From Lachnoclostridium edouardi (lineage in GTDB: Bacteria; Bacillota; Clostridia; Lachnospirales; Lachnospiraceae), in the NCBI RefSeq assembly GCF_900240245.1, contig NZ_OESQ01000001.1, forward strand, positions 709,507 through 773,506: 64,000 nucleotides of DNA. Reading direction: 5' to 3'. The notes under the pieces were generated by a model. It was not told the DNA's origin. It saw nothing but the letters and a program-made list of their open reading frames with translations, and ran no database searches. Numbering within the stretch: position 1 is the stretch's first letter; the number at the start of each line of letters is the position of its first letter. Shown one piece after another: positions 32,898-43,907 of the stretch. The position numbers and the translations under genes were made by a program.

Positions 32898-33848
32898 CTA
32901 TCTGGAACTTAGTCTGATTCTAGGGTCTATAACTGCATATAAAATATCCAGAGCCAGCATCATCAGCATATTAATCAGGGCAATCACCAGAACAACAGCC
33001 TGAATTACCATGCAATCTCTTCTTTCTATTGAAGTAACCACCAGCTGACCAATACCTGGAATATTAAAAATTGCCTCGCACACTACAGCTCCTGCCAAAA
33101 GAGTAACCGCCGTCTGTCCAATTACAGTAATAATGGGAAGCAAAGCATTTTTTTAAGCGTGTTTTACCATAATGGAAGCTTCCCCTACTCCCTTGGCCCT
33201 GGCCATTTTTACGTAGTCACTGTTTAACACCTCCAGCACAGAGGATCTGGTCATTCTCATAATTAAGGCCATATGAATAAATCCCAGGGCCAGAGCAGGT
33301 AAAGTTAAATACCTTATATGAAGCCCTATTCCCTCATCTATTCCCTTATAACCAGCTACTGGAAACAAATGAATCCTGAATGCCAAAAGCAGCATAAGAA
33401 GTAATGCCGCCACAAAATTAGGCAGGCTGATTCCACACAGGGATATTAAAGTTACTCCGTGGTCCAAAAGACTGCCTCTGTATCTGGCAGCCAAAATTCC
33501 AAAAGGAATGCCGATTCCCACTGCAATTAAAAGTGCATATATAGTGAGAGATAAAGTAGGCTTCATGTGATCTGCAATAATTTCCCACATAGGTTTGTCT
33601 ATAAATAAGGATTCTCCTAAATTCCCCTGAAAAATTCCTTTTACCCAATCCCCATACTGTACTGGAAGGGGCTTATTAAGCCCCATCCGTTCCTGCAGCG
33701 CTATAACCTCTTCTTCCACCGCCCTGTCTCCCAAAATAACTCTGGCCGGGTCACCGGGAGTTAGATGGATAATAGAAAAAATAATGACGGAAGTAATTAT
33801 AAAAACAGGAATCATAGATAAAAGCCGTTTTAAAATATATGTTTTCAC
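32898..33848 (-). pseudogene. Dpp/Opp-type ABC importer permease (DppB/OppB-like) with in-frame stop
   Basis: Reads as one 316-codon permease in a single frame except for a TAA at 33153-33155 (codon 232). Before it the protein runs MKTYILKRLLSMIPVFIITS to ARAKGVGEASIMVKHA; after it KNALLPIITVIGQTAV to the end. In DppB-like proteins this junction reads H-A-L-[RK]-N-A, so the stop replaces a leucine (TTA to TAA, one base), next to a run of seven A. No frameshift is needed. The GTG start follows GGGAG. Truncation after codon 231 removes part of the EAA loop and the last two helices, which should disable the importer unless the stop is read through or is a sequencing error. Confidence 0.85.
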
Positions 33849-33881
33849 TTAATTTCTCCCATTCTGCAAAAGCGGGCTTAC

Positions 33882-35513
33882 TTATTTTTCTATTTTTGCA
33901 TTTCCAATATACGGCCCGTTAAAATATACAAGATCTTTTACTTTAGATGTAGAAACACTGTAGTTAAAAAACTCTCCGTACTTTACTACTGGAAGCGCTT
34001 CTACCCAGCAATATTCCTGAAGCTGGTCCCAGAAGGTCTTTGCTTCCTCCACAGAAAGAGAGGCGTTAATTTTTCCGTTTAACTCCTGCACTTTTTCATC
34101 TGTCGTCCAGCCAGGCCATGACGGATTTAAATAAATCTGCATACTAGGCACGCAAACAGGAATAGGGGTGGCCAGAAATGCGTCATAAATAGAAGAGTCA
34201 TTTCTCTGATTTAAGAATGTAGCCGCCTCCACGGTTTTTAATTCTACGTTCATTCCCACTGCTTCCAGCTCTGATTTTAAAACAACTGCCATGGCAGTAA
34301 AAAAGTTGTGATCGCTGTTTACCAGAATGCGGAAGGTTTCTCCATTATATCCTGCCTCTTTTAAATACTCCTTGGCTTTTTCTTTATCAGTGGCATTGTA
34401 GCATTCTGCTCCTGCTTTGCTGTACCAGTTGGCCTGCTCCTGGCTCATATAGCTGGATTCCATTCTATAAAAATCAGATGAGGTCCATGCCGCCTGCATA
34501 ACATTCTCCGGCTCCACTGCATATAGGACAGCTTTTCTGATCAAAGGATTTGTTCCCAGCCCCTCTTTTTTATTAAATACAGTCATAGCAGAACCTGCGT
34601 TTTCTTTATAAATAATCGTATCCGGATTTTGGTCAAACATGGAATAATTGTCAGAGGGCAACTGGAATCCAAAATCATATTCTCCTGTGAGCACTCCTGT
34701 GCCTCTTGTAATATTGTCAGGCACAAAGTCAAAATAAACGTCCTTTATGTATGCGTTTTTGTATCCCCACCATCCGCTGGCCTCCCCTGGAGTTCCATAA
34801 GGCTGATACTCTTCGTTTCTTGTTAACTGAATATATTGTCCGTCAGCCCATTCTACAAATGTATAAGGCCCTGTTCCAATATACTCTTTTATAAATCCTG
34901 TGCCCTCGTCTGCATGATCAATCACTGATTGAGGCATAATAGCAGAACATTGGCTTTGGGCGGCAATTAATTCATTTAAAAATAACGCCGGTTTCTCCAG
35001 GGTAATTTTTACTGTGTAATCATCTACCTTTTCAAACCTGGATTCTCCAACCATTTCTGCGGCGCTGCCGTAGGCTAAAATCCATCTGTTCATAGAAGCC
35101 ACTACATCGTCGGCCTTCATTTCCTGGCCATTGTGAAACATAACCCCTTTTCTCAGGTTATAAATATATTCTGTACAATCTTCATTTACCTGACAGCTTT
35201 CAGCCAGTTCTGGTTTTGGAATATACTCCTCTGTCATAGTCATTAAGGATTCCCATATCATACCGTAGCCAATAATTCTTGCCAGCTGATCGCTTTGATA
35301 GTGAACGTCCATAGAGTCAGGGACAGCTGCCATCGCCACCCTGATTACGTCCCCATATTCTGCCTCTTCTGAACCTGTTTCCCCTTGTTCTTTTGACAGC
35401 GTTTCCGTTCCAGTATCTGCCTTCTCTTTCTCCTGACCTCCTCCTGCACATCCTGTAAGCAGCATTGCCGTGCAAAGACCTGCTGTTACAATTCGTTTCC
35501 AAGTTTTTTTCAT
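33882..35513 (-). CDS. Dpp/Opp-type ABC importer substrate-binding lipoprotein
   Basis: 543 residues of the SBP_bac_5 (DppA/OppA) family: lipobox LTGC with Cys22, then EYGDVIRVAMAAVPDSMDVH, the family signature around YNLRKGVMFHNGQEMKADDV, and WCYVEALPVVKYGEF-like end. It binds the solute outside the membrane and hands it to the permeases encoded after it. Most relatives bind peptides, but such proteins also take other solutes; next to an AllE-like gene, a ureide is conceivable (inference). Gap to the DppB-like gene 33 bases, to allE-like 26 bases. Confidence 0.92.
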   Translation of the reverse strand: MKKTWKRIVTAGLCTAMLLTGCAGGGQEKEKADTGTETLSKEQGETGSEEAEYGDVIRVAMAAVPDSMDVHYQSDQLARIIGYGMIWESLMTMTEEYIPKPELAESCQVNEDCTEYIYNLRKGVMFHNGQEMKADDVVASMNRWILAYGSAAEMVGESRFEKVDDYTVKITLEKPALFLNELIAAQSQCSAIMPQSVIDHADEGTGFIKEYIGTGPYTFVEWADGQYIQLTRNEEYQPYGTPGEASGWWGYKNAYIKDVYFDFVPDNITRGTGVLTGEYDFGFQLPSDNYSMFDQNPDTIIYKENAGSAMTVFNKKEGLGTNPLIRKAVLYAVEPENVMQAAWTSSDFYRMESSYMSQEQANWYSKAGAECYNATDKEKAKEYLKEAGYNGETFRILVNSDHNFFTAMAVVLKSELEAVGMNVELKTVEAATFLNQRNDSSIYDAFLATPIPVCVPSMQIYLNPSWPGWTTDEKVQELNGKINASLSVEEAKTFWDQLQEYCWVEALPVVKYGEFFNYSVSTSKVKDLVYFNGPYIGNAKIEK

Positions 35514-35539
35514 AAAATCCCTCTCCCTTCTCCTTGTTT

Positions 35540-36292
35540 TTATTGTAAAATCACATCTCTGTTACAATCTTTAGAAAATAAGTAAGAAAACTCTCCTGTT
35601 CCGATTCCATAAGCGGCCTGGGGGACAAAAGGTCCCATCCATATAAAATCTCCTTCTTTTACAGGTCCCCACATACTGTCCAGCAAATACATTCCCTCCC
35701 CCTGAAGTACAAAAGCCCCATGTTCCTGATGATGAGTTTCCACAAAGCTATGGCTTCCTCCTTTTTTAAACAACAATATGTGGAAGCCAATATCAAAGGC
35801 CTTATCACTGGGAAGCAGATCCTTGCTTAATAAATTTTCCATACCGTCGCAGGGGTGCCAGGGAAGCTTTTCTGCGTTTCCCCATACCAGCCAGGGGTTC
35901 TTATTTTCCAAAGGAATATATTGCTTTTTATAAAGAAATATTTCCCCTAAAGAACTGCTTTGAAAGCTTATTTTTACATCTGGAGGAGCGTAAACATAAG
36001 AACCTTTTCCCAACTCCTTTTCCATATCCCCTGCCTTTACTGTGAAACAGCCTTTTTTTACATATAAAAATAGCTCTGTATCCTTCCCTCCTCCCAGGTC
36101 CTTAGCTGTTCTCCCTTCCTGTTCCGCCTTTATATGCCATGCTGTAAAGCCTGCTCCCAGCTTAGGAGAAACCATTACCGCGCCTTTGCACCTTTCCAGC
36201 CAGGGAAGTTCAGACTTCCTAATCCCTTCTTCAGGAATCATGGCATAATATTCAGGTACAACTCTGGCCCTTGTTGAAAGTACACCCTCCAT
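35540..36292 (-). CDS. allE: (S)-ureidoglycine aminohydrolase AllE-like (bicupin)
   Basis: 250 residues, two cupin domains. It follows E. coli AllE through most of its length: MVSPKLGAGFTAWHI, TELFLYVKKG, FLYKKQYIPLENKNPWLVWG, the C-terminal metal site VETHHQEHGAFVLQGEG (Glu, two His) and the near-identical end SYLFSKDCNRDV. AllE releases ammonia from (S)-ureidoglycine in allantoin breakdown and needs Mn2+. It is the first gene of the importer operon. No other allantoin genes (allB, allC, allD) are in the window. The ATG has GGAGG 14-16 bases upstream, rather far. Confidence 0.85.
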   Translation of the reverse strand: MEGVLSTRARVVPEYYAMIPEEGIRKSELPWLERCKGAVMVSPKLGAGFTAWHIKAEQEGRTAKDLGGGKDTELFLYVKKGCFTVKAGDMEKELGKGSYVYAPPDVKISFQSSSLGEIFLYKKQYIPLENKNPWLVWGNAEKLPWHPCDGMENLLSKDLLPSDKAFDIGFHILLFKKGGSHSFVETHHQEHGAFVLQGEGMYLLDSMWGPVKEGDFIWMGPFVPQAAYGIGTGEFSYLFSKDCNRDVILQ

Positions 36293-36321
36293 TGGTTTTA
36301 TTTTATCTCCTCCATTTTTAT

Positions 36322-36389
36322 ATTCATTTAAATAATTAATTCATTTAATTATTAAAATGAATTATAGTATATAATGTACAATATGTCAA
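36322..36389 (-). promoter_or_regulatory. Consensus promoter and repeat operator of the allE-importer operon
   Basis: Minus strand TTGACA (36384-36389), 17 bases, TATAAT (36361-36366): perfect consensus. Right after the -10 box, on the plus strand, ATTCATTTAA occurs at 36322-36331 and again at 36339-36348, and the second copy forms an inverted repeat with AAATGAAT at 36355-36362. A repressor bound there would cover the transcript start. The ROK protein at the operon end is the obvious candidate. Confidence 0.65.
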
Positions 36390-36454
36390 GCTTTTCCAGG
36401 AATATAAAAGTAATAACTGCCAATATCCACACATTCAAGCCCATAAAAAATAAC

Positions 36455-36510
36455 AAAAAAAGGCAGCCGTTAAATAATCACTGAACCTTCTGATTATTTA
36501 ACGGCCGCCT
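36455..36510 (-). terminator. Terminator of the MATE gene
   Basis: On the minus strand CCGTTAAATAATCA pairs with TGATTATTTAACGG, flanked by GGCGG/CTGCC, and ends in T7. It is a long near-perfect stem about 17 bases after the MATE stop. Confidence 0.85.
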
Positions 36511-36525
36511 CTCTTTGAAGAAGAA

Positions 36526-37857
36526 TTATGCTGTTTTTACGGTTTTCATTTTCCAGATGTAATAAGGCACAATGGGGACTAAGGCCGCCAGCCAGGCCAT
36601 AGGGTCAGCCAGACACACTCCCAGATATCCCATACTGCCTGCAATTAATGCGATTACTAACGCTCTGGCTGCCAGCTCAAAAACGCCTCCCAACATAGGC
36701 ACCAGGCCGTAGCCTAAGCCTTGAAGCGCATTTCTGTACAGGAAGATGCTTCCTAAAAACGGATAACACCAGGCCACAGCTTTAAAATACATAATCGCTG
36801 ACTCAGTGGCTTCTACTTCTGCCGGGTCAATAAATCCCTTTACAAAAAGGCCTCCAAATAAATATGTAATTCCCATAACAATAAAGCTGGTTATAAGAAT
36901 CATAATCTGGGTGGCTTTAACCCCCCCATGGATTCTGTCCATTTTCCCGGCTCCCATGTTCTGTCCCACAAAGGTGGCAATGGTAGCGCCGTAAGCCACA
37001 AATATAGTGGAAATAATACTTTGAATTTTCCCTGCCGCCGAGTACCCGGCCATATATGCGGCTCCAAATACATTTACCGCTCCCTGCACAATAATTGTGC
37101 CTATAGCAGTAATAGAAAACTGCAGCCCCATGGGAATTCCCAAAGCTAACAGCCGTCCGGCTGTAGATAAAGAAAATCTGCATTCTGCCCTGTTCATTTT
37201 TAGGAATTTAAATTTTTTAATCATATATATCAGGCACAAAAGAGCTGAAATGCCCTGGGCAATTACAGTGGCATAAGCGCAACCTTCTACTCCCATGTGA
37301 AAGTTTACAATAAATACAATATCTAAAACTACATTAAGCAGCGCAGATATAACCAGAAAATATAACGGCGATTTGCTGTCGCCTAAAGCCCTCAGCACGG
37401 CTGCCAGTCCATTGTAGGCTGCTGTGACAAATAAACCTGCATAAATCACCTTCATATAACCTGCCACGTCGGGAAGCAGTTCCTTTGGCGTATTCATCAA
37501 AATAAGAATAGGCTCGTTTCCCACTAAAAGTCCAGCTGTCATTAACACTACAAAGCCAATACATAAATAGAAGGACATAGCCAGATAATGACGCATATGG
37601 TCATAGCGCTCAGCGCCAAAGCTTTGAGCGATCATAATAGCAAAGCCGCTGGTAATTCCGTTCAGCCAGCCGATTACCAGGAAAATTAAGGGGGCTGTGC
37701 TGCCTACTGCCGCCAGGGCATCCACGCCTAAATACTTGCCGGCAATTACAGCATCCGCCAGGTTATAAAACTGCTGAAATATATTTCCCAGATAAACGGG
37801 AATCATAAAATATAAAATTAACTTCACAGGATTTCCAGATGTCATATCCCTTGTCAT
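36526..37857 (-). CDS. MATE-family efflux transporter
   Basis: 443 residues, twelve helices in two bundles. MIPVYLGNIFQQFYNLADAV at the start and GIPMGLQFSITAIGTIIVQG in the second half are typical of the clostridial DinF-like MATE group, distinct from the MATE protein at 22342. The ATG follows ATAGGAGAAA. A strong hairpin separates it from dnaJ upstream, so it probably has its own promoter in the short gap or depends on readthrough. Substrate unknown. Confidence 0.9.
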   Translation of the reverse strand: MTRDMTSGNPVKLILYFMIPVYLGNIFQQFYNLADAVIAGKYLGVDALAAVGSTAPLIFLVIGWLNGITSGFAIMIAQSFGAERYDHMRHYLAMSFYLCIGFVVLMTAGLLVGNEPILILMNTPKELLPDVAGYMKVIYAGLFVTAAYNGLAAVLRALGDSKSPLYFLVISALLNVVLDIVFIVNFHMGVEGCAYATVIAQGISALLCLIYMIKKFKFLKMNRAECRFSLSTAGRLLALGIPMGLQFSITAIGTIIVQGAVNVFGAAYMAGYSAAGKIQSIISTIFVAYGATIATFVGQNMGAGKMDRIHGGVKATQIMILITSFIVMGITYLFGGLFVKGFIDPAEVEATESAIMYFKAVAWCYPFLGSIFLYRNALQGLGYGLVPMLGGVFELAARALVIALIAGSMGYLGVCLADPMAWLAALVPIVPYYIWKMKTVKTA

Positions 37858-37876
37858 AGTTTTCTCCTATACATAG

Positions 37877-37929
37877 CAAAAAGGAAGCTGCAGAGCTGAT
37901 TATCTCAGCTTTGCAGCAGCTTCCCTTTT
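37877..37929 (-). terminator. Terminator of the dnaK operon after dnaJ
   Basis: On the minus strand GGAAGCTGC..AAAGCTGA pairs with TCAGCT..GCAGCTTCC, with T5 following; 12 bases after the dnaJ stop. Confidence 0.8.
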
Positions 37930-37940
37930 ACTTAAAATTT

Positions 37941-39083
37941 TCACTTAAAAATCCCTTTTTTCTTATGCTTTTCTTCGTTGACTGTTACGCCCTCCATAGC
38001 GTCCTCAAACTTGCGAAGGGCCTCCTTCTGAGCCTCTGTCAATCTTTCAGGCACCTGCACCACTAAGGTTACATAGTGATCTCCACGTACGTTTCTGTAA
38101 TTCAGAGACGGTACGCCTTTGCCCTTTAAACGGACTCTGGTATCTGTCTGTGTGCCTGGCTTCACCTCATATTCTACTTCTCCGTCTACAGTCTTTATGC
38201 GGATCGGTCCTCCTAAGGCTGCTTTTGTAAAGGAAATAGGCACAGTGGAGAAAATACTGGTATCCTGGCGTTTAAAAATAGGATGGCTGGATACAATAAT
38301 CTCTACCAGCAAATCTCCTCTTTCTCCGCCGTTTACTCCAGGTTCACCTAGTCCTGTTAAACGCCTGTAGCGTCCGTTGTCAATTCCTGCTGGAATACTA
38401 AATTTAAATTTCTTCCGAACAGTTTTATAGCCTGTTCCATAACAATCTGGACATTTTTCCTTAACAACCTTTCCTGTTCCGCCGCAGTCCGGACATGTCT
38501 GTACATTCTGAACAGTTCCGAAAAAGGATTGCTGGGTATACATAATTTTACCCTTGCCGTTACATTTTGGACAAGTCTGAGGCGAGGTTCCCGGCTTTGC
38601 CCCTGTTCCATGGCAAGTGCCGCACTCTTCTTTATAATTGATCTCCACTTCCTTTTCACAGCCAAAAACAGCTTCCTCAAATGTAATTCTTACAGAGGTA
38701 CGCACATCGGCTCCCCTCATAGGGCCGTTGCTTCTGGCTCTGGAGCTTCTTCCGCCTCCAAAAATATCCCCGAAAATGTCTCCGAAAATATCTCCCATAT
38801 CTGCGCCGGAAAAGTCAAAGCCGCCGAAACCGCCTCCGCCTCCGGCGCCTCCGTCAAAGGCCGCATGGCCGAATTGGTCATACTGCTGACGCTTCTGAGG
38901 ATCGCTGAGCACACTGTACGCTTCTGAAGCTTCTTTAAATTTCTTTTCTGCTTCTTTATCTCCCGGGTTGGCATCCGGATGGTATTTTTTTGCCAAAGCA
39001 CGATATGCTTTTTTTAAGGCCGCATCGTCTGCATCCTTTGATACGCCCAGGACTTCATAATAATCTCTTTTACTTTCTGCCAT
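37941..39083 (-). CDS. dnaJ: Chaperone DnaJ (Hsp40)
   Basis: Co-chaperone that stimulates DnaK ATPase and delivers clients. J-domain at about 5-70 with the HPD tripeptide in [11 protein letters not shown]; Gly/Phe-rich linker (about 77-125); zinc-binding region with four CXXCXGXG-type repeats ([32 protein letters not shown]); C-terminal substrate domain. 380 residues is normal. Last gene of the hrcA operon, separated from dnaK by 136 bases containing a hairpin. Confidence 0.97.
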   Translation of the reverse strand: MAESKRDYYEVLGVSKDADDAALKKAYRALAKKYHPDANPGDKEAEKKFKEASEAYSVLSDPQKRQQYDQFGHAAFDGGAGGGGGFGGFDFSGADMGDIFGDIFGDIFGGGRSSRARSNGPMRGADVRTSVRITFEEAVFGCEKEVEINYKEECGTCHGTGAKPGTSPQTCPKCNGKGKIMYTQQSFFGTVQNVQTCPDCGGTGKVVKEKCPDCYGTGYKTVRKKFKFSIPAGIDNGRYRRLTGLGEPGVNGGERGDLLVEIIVSSHPIFKRQDTSIFSTVPISFTKAALGGPIRIKTVDGEVEYEVKPGTQTDTRVRLKGKGVPSLNYRNVRGDHYVTLVVQVPERLTEAQKEALRKFEDAMEGVTVNEEKHKKKGIFK

Positions 39084-39140
39084 GTCAGTCTACCTTTCAC
39101 TCCTTCCCTGATCAAGGGATAAGTCCTACTTGTAAAACCA

Positions 39141-39183
39141 ACAGAAACCATCCTGCCGCCATTAAGGCGGCAGAGTGGTTCTG
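39141..39183 (-). terminator. Stem-loop between dnaK and dnaJ
   Basis: CTGCCGCC, loop ATTAA, GGCGGCAG, extended outward by CAGAAACCA/TGGTTCTG. On the minus strand only a short TTTT follows after several bases, so it may be a partial terminator or an RNA-processing element that lowers dnaJ relative to dnaK. Confidence 0.5.
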
Positions 39184-39219
39184 CTGGATTCTAATGCCAA
39201 TCAGGCAATTCTCTATATT

Positions 39220-41100
<1,881 letters not shown>

Positions 41101-41149
41101 TTATTTTGGGCCTTAGCCCGTTTCTATGTTCTATTAATAATCTGAATTT

Positions 41150-41740
41150 CTAGTTTGCAACCTGTACCATGCTGTGTCTTACTACGGTTTCACGGTACAT
41201 ATAACCTTTTTGCAGCTCCTGGACAATAATATTTTCTCCCACATTTTCATCTTCAATATGCAGTACTGCGTTGTGGAAATTAGGATCAAATTCTTTTCCC
41301 ATGGCTTCAATAGGCTTTACGCCCAGATCTTCTAAAGTCTTCATCAGCTGTTTATATATCATTTCCATACCTGCCGCAAAGGATGAAGCCTTATCCTCTT
41401 CTGTAAGAGCCGCCAGACCTCTTTCAAAATTATCTACTACCGGGAGAATCTTTTCAATAATATCTCTGGCTCCCATTTCAAACATTACTGACTTTTCTTT
41501 TTCTGTTCTTTTCCGGAAGTTATCAAATTCTGCCATATTTCTTTTTAATCTATCAGTCAGCTCTTCAATTTTTTCATCTTTTGGATCTTTCTTTTTATCG
41601 GCAGCTTCCTTTACTTCCTCTTCCCCATCCTGGGAATCTTCACATGTCTGATTTACATCTGCCATGCTCTCTGCGCCTGTATCCTCAGTCTCGTTCAGCT
41701 CTTTTGCTGTCTCTTCTACTTTATTCTCTTCTGCTTTCAC
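41150..41740 (-). CDS. grpE: Nucleotide exchange factor GrpE
   Basis: 196 residues: acidic disordered start (about 1-50), long coiled coil (about 50-100, with FDNFRKRTEKEK) and beta domain with the family signature MIYKQLMKTLEDLGVKPI ... FDPNFHNAV. It releases ADP from DnaK. The start codon is GTG at 41740, with a weak AAGAG site, 7 bases after the hrcA stop, which suggests coupling to hrcA translation. Confidence 0.95.
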   Translation of the reverse strand: MKAEENKVEETAKELNETEDTGAESMADVNQTCEDSQDGEEEVKEAADKKKDPKDEKIEELTDRLKRNMAEFDNFRKRTEKEKSVMFEMGARDIIEKILPVVDNFERGLAALTEEDKASSFAAGMEMIYKQLMKTLEDLGVKPIEAMGKEFDPNFHNAVLHIEDENVGENIIVQELQKGYMYRETVVRHSMVQVAN

Positions 41741-41747
41741 TTATTAA

Positions 41748-42788
41748 TCACTCTTCTTTCTTTATAGTTTTATCCAGCTGGACCATCAGGTTTTTTAAAG
41801 TCTGCAGTACTTTTTCATAATCCATTCTCTTAGGACCGATAATACCGATGGTACCTCTCAGCCCTTCTCCCAGCTCATAATTGGCTGTCACAACGCTGCA
41901 GTCCTTCATCCCCTGCACAGGTGTTTCGTCTCCAATGTAAACTTGTATGCCTGTGTCATTTTCACTTTCATGGTCATTTACATCCAGAATCAGATTCTGG
42001 AGCATTTCTTTTTGCTCTAAAGTGCTTAACAGCTGGCTGGCCTTTTCACCTTCACTCAGCTCAGGGTACTTAAAAATGTTTGTAGCTCCGCTGGTATAAA
42101 TCTGAAGGTCCTCTACATCTGCTTTAATAGCCTCAGCCACCTCATTTAATACTAAATCTACTACGTGACTGTGAACTCCTGCTCTTTCCTTTAAGCTGCT
42201 GATGACGCCTAAATTAATCTCTTCAATAGTTAGACCGTTAAGGCTGCTGTTCAGCAGAATATTTAAATTCAGCATTTCTTCATCGCTAAGGCTTTCCGCA
42301 ATATCTGCCATTGCATTTTTAATAATATTGCCTTCTACAACTGTAACAATCAGAATTTTCCTTTCATCCACTTTAGAAAGCTGGATAAACTTCAGCTTAT
42401 TCTGATGATATCTGGGACCGCTTATCATGGCCGCATAATTAGTATTGGCAGCCAGCACCTGAGCCATCTGCTTTAAAAGCAGCTCCACCCGTCCCACGCG
42501 CTGAATCATCAGTTCTTTTATCTCTGTCACCTGATTATCTTTTTCCTGCATAATCTGATCCACGTAAAAACGATATCCCTTATCAGAAGGTATCCTGCCT
42601 GCTGAAGTGTGGGGCTGTAAAATATACCCCATTTCTTCTAAGTCAGACATTTCATTTCGTATAGTGGCAGAACTAAGCTTTAAATCAGAATACTTGGAAA
42701 TCGTGCGGGAACCTACCGGCTCTCCTGTTTCCAGATATGTTTTAATTATAGCCTTCAATATTGTGATCTTCCGGTTATCTAATTCCAT
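41748..42788 (-). CDS. hrcA: Heat-inducible transcription repressor HrcA
   Basis: About 346 residues. N-terminal winged helix (TGEPVGSRTISKYSDLKLSS, about 18-45), central GAF-like domain and inserted dimerisation region; the end IGIIGPKRMDYEKVLQTL is the family signature. HrcA binds CIRCE and represses this operon until heat stress titrates GroEL. The frame opens at 42824, inside CIRCE, so I chose ATG 42788, after GGGAG, giving MELDNRKITILKAI. First gene of hrcA-grpE-dnaK-dnaJ. Confidence 0.96.
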   Translation of the reverse strand: MELDNRKITILKAIIKTYLETGEPVGSRTISKYSDLKLSSATIRNEMSDLEEMGYILQPHTSAGRIPSDKGYRFYVDQIMQEKDNQVTEIKELMIQRVGRVELLLKQMAQVLAANTNYAAMISGPRYHQNKLKFIQLSKVDERKILIVTVVEGNIIKNAMADIAESLSDEEMLNLNILLNSSLNGLTIEEINLGVISSLKERAGVHSHVVDLVLNEVAEAIKADVEDLQIYTSGATNIFKYPELSEGEKASQLLSTLEQKEMLQNLILDVNDHESENDTGIQVYIGDETPVQGMKDCSVVTANYELGEGLRGTIGIIGPKRMDYEKVLQTLKNLMVQLDKTIKKEE

Positions 42789-42817
42789 ATCTGATCGTCT
42801 CCCTTTCTTCTGATTTG

Positions 42818-42844
42818 TTAGCACTCAACATTAAAGAGTGCTAA
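42818..42844. promoter_or_regulatory. CIRCE operator (HrcA binding site)
   Basis: TTAGCACTC-N9-GAGTGCTAA, a perfect match to the 27-base CIRCE consensus, lying between the promoter and the hrcA start. Confidence 0.97.
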
Positions 42845-42858
42845 TATTTCTATCACAT

Positions 42859-42887
42859 AATATATTCCTTTTTCTTTTTTTTGTCAA
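42859..42887 (-). promoter_or_regulatory. Promoter of the hrcA-dnaK operon
   Basis: Minus strand TTGACA (42882-42887), 17 bases, TATATT (42859-42864). The expected start is about 7 bases before CIRCE, as in other Firmicutes. Confidence 0.8.
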
Positions 42888-43003
42888 TACTTTTTTTGTG
42901 ATTTTCCATATAATTTCTTACTCAGATTACGTATTTCCTTGACTTTTAACATTTTTGTAATATAATGAAATAAATACTTAAAATTAAAAAAATGAGGTAA
43001 CAA

Positions 43004-43774
43004 ATGAAGATGAGACGAAAGACACTAAGGACATTGCTGATGGCTGCCGCCGCCTCCCTTCTTATCTGTTTTCCGGCCTTTGGGGCTGAACTGGAGGGCA
43101 GCTTTAAAGCAACTGACAATGGAGTGTACGGCTGGGCCTGGAATAAAGGCCAATTTAACGATGTTGTCACTGTAGAACTGCAGTTTTTTTATGAAAATCA
43201 GAATTCTCCCAAGGAAACTATGAAAGTAAAAGCCAGCCAATACAACAAGGATTTAGAATCTCAGTTGGGCGACGGATGGCATTGGTTTGACACTTCTGTA
43301 GACTGGTCGTCTATGGGGGGAAAGCCTTCTAAGATTAAAGCTTATGCTATACTGGGGGATATTAAAACAGGAATTGGTTCTACTGCTTCAGAAGGGTCTT
43401 CTAAAGCAGAACCTGCTTCTTCCCTAAATGCATCTAATAAGAAAGAATCCTCCTCTTCCCAGGCAGATTCTTCTTTGAAAAAGGGAAATTCCTTAGGAAA
43501 ATTTACTGTTACAGGATACTGCAGCTGTCAGCAGTGCAGCGGCGGTCATAATTATACATATTCCGGCACTATTCCCAAGGCAAACCACACCTTATCTGCC
43601 GACCTTGCTGTATTTCCTATTGGCACAAAGCTGTGGATAGACGGAATTATTTATACTGTGGAGGACAAAGGCAGCAGTGTAAACGGAGAAAAGCTGGATA
43701 TTTATTATGACAGCCATGAAGCGGCGGCGGCTCATGGCACCATCACTATGGAAGTATTTGAAGTTGTAGGATAA
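43004..43774 (+). CDS. Secreted 3D-domain protein (lytic-transglycosylase-like fold)
   Basis: 256 residues: signal peptide (about 1-28, cleaved near AFGAE), an N-terminal beta-sandwich (about 28-125, GVYGWAWNKGQFNDVVTVEL), a Ser-rich linker (about 126-165) and a C-terminal 3D domain with YCSCQQCSGG, a Tyr-Ser-Gly-Thr segment, VEDKGSSVNGEKLDIYYDSH. The conserved aspartates (SADLAVFP, VEDKG, LDIYY) mark the double-psi barrel of resuscitation/Sps and MltA-like enzymes that cut peptidoglycan. Paralogue of the convergent gene at 43942. ATG after GAGGT. Confidence 0.8.
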   Translation: MKMRRKTLRTLLMAAAASLLICFPAFGAELEGSFKATDNGVYGWAWNKGQFNDVVTVELQFFYENQNSPKETMKVKASQYNKDLESQLGDGWHWFDTSVDWSSMGGKPSKIKAYAILGDIKTGIGSTASEGSSKAEPASSLNASNKKESSSSQADSSLKKGNSLGKFTVTGYCSCQQCSGGHNYTYSGTIPKANHTLSADLAVFPIGTKLWIDGIIYTVEDKGSSVNGEKLDIYYDSHEAAAAHGTITMEVFEVVG

Positions 43775-43796
43775 TTTTCATTGTAATCTTCAAAAA

Positions 43797-43850
43797 AATA
43801 AAACACATGCAGACAGATCTTATATCCTGTTTCTGTACATGTGTTTTATT
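43797..43850 (+). terminator. Terminator after the first 3D-domain gene
   Basis: AATAAAACACATG and CATGTGTTTTATT form a 13-bp perfect stem with a 28-base loop, followed by T7. Confidence 0.85.
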
Positions 43851-43857
43851 TTTTTAT

Positions 43858-43906
43858 TATTATGAGCACTTAGTGCCTGTATTTTAGGCCCTTACGTGGG
43901 ATACAT
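43858..43906. repeat. Dispersed palindromic repeat, copy 2
   Basis: ATTATGAGCACTTAGTGCCT, loop GTATTTT, AGGCCCTTACGTGGGATACAT. The first 20 bases match copy 1 (12530); the loop and the right half match copy 3 (45650). It sits between two convergent genes. Confidence 0.6.
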
Positions 43907-43907
43907 G

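Noticed and set aside
33144..33164. A frameshift in the DppB-like gene at the A7 run
   Set aside because: The frames on both sides of the stop are the same; a single TTA-to-TAA change explains it.
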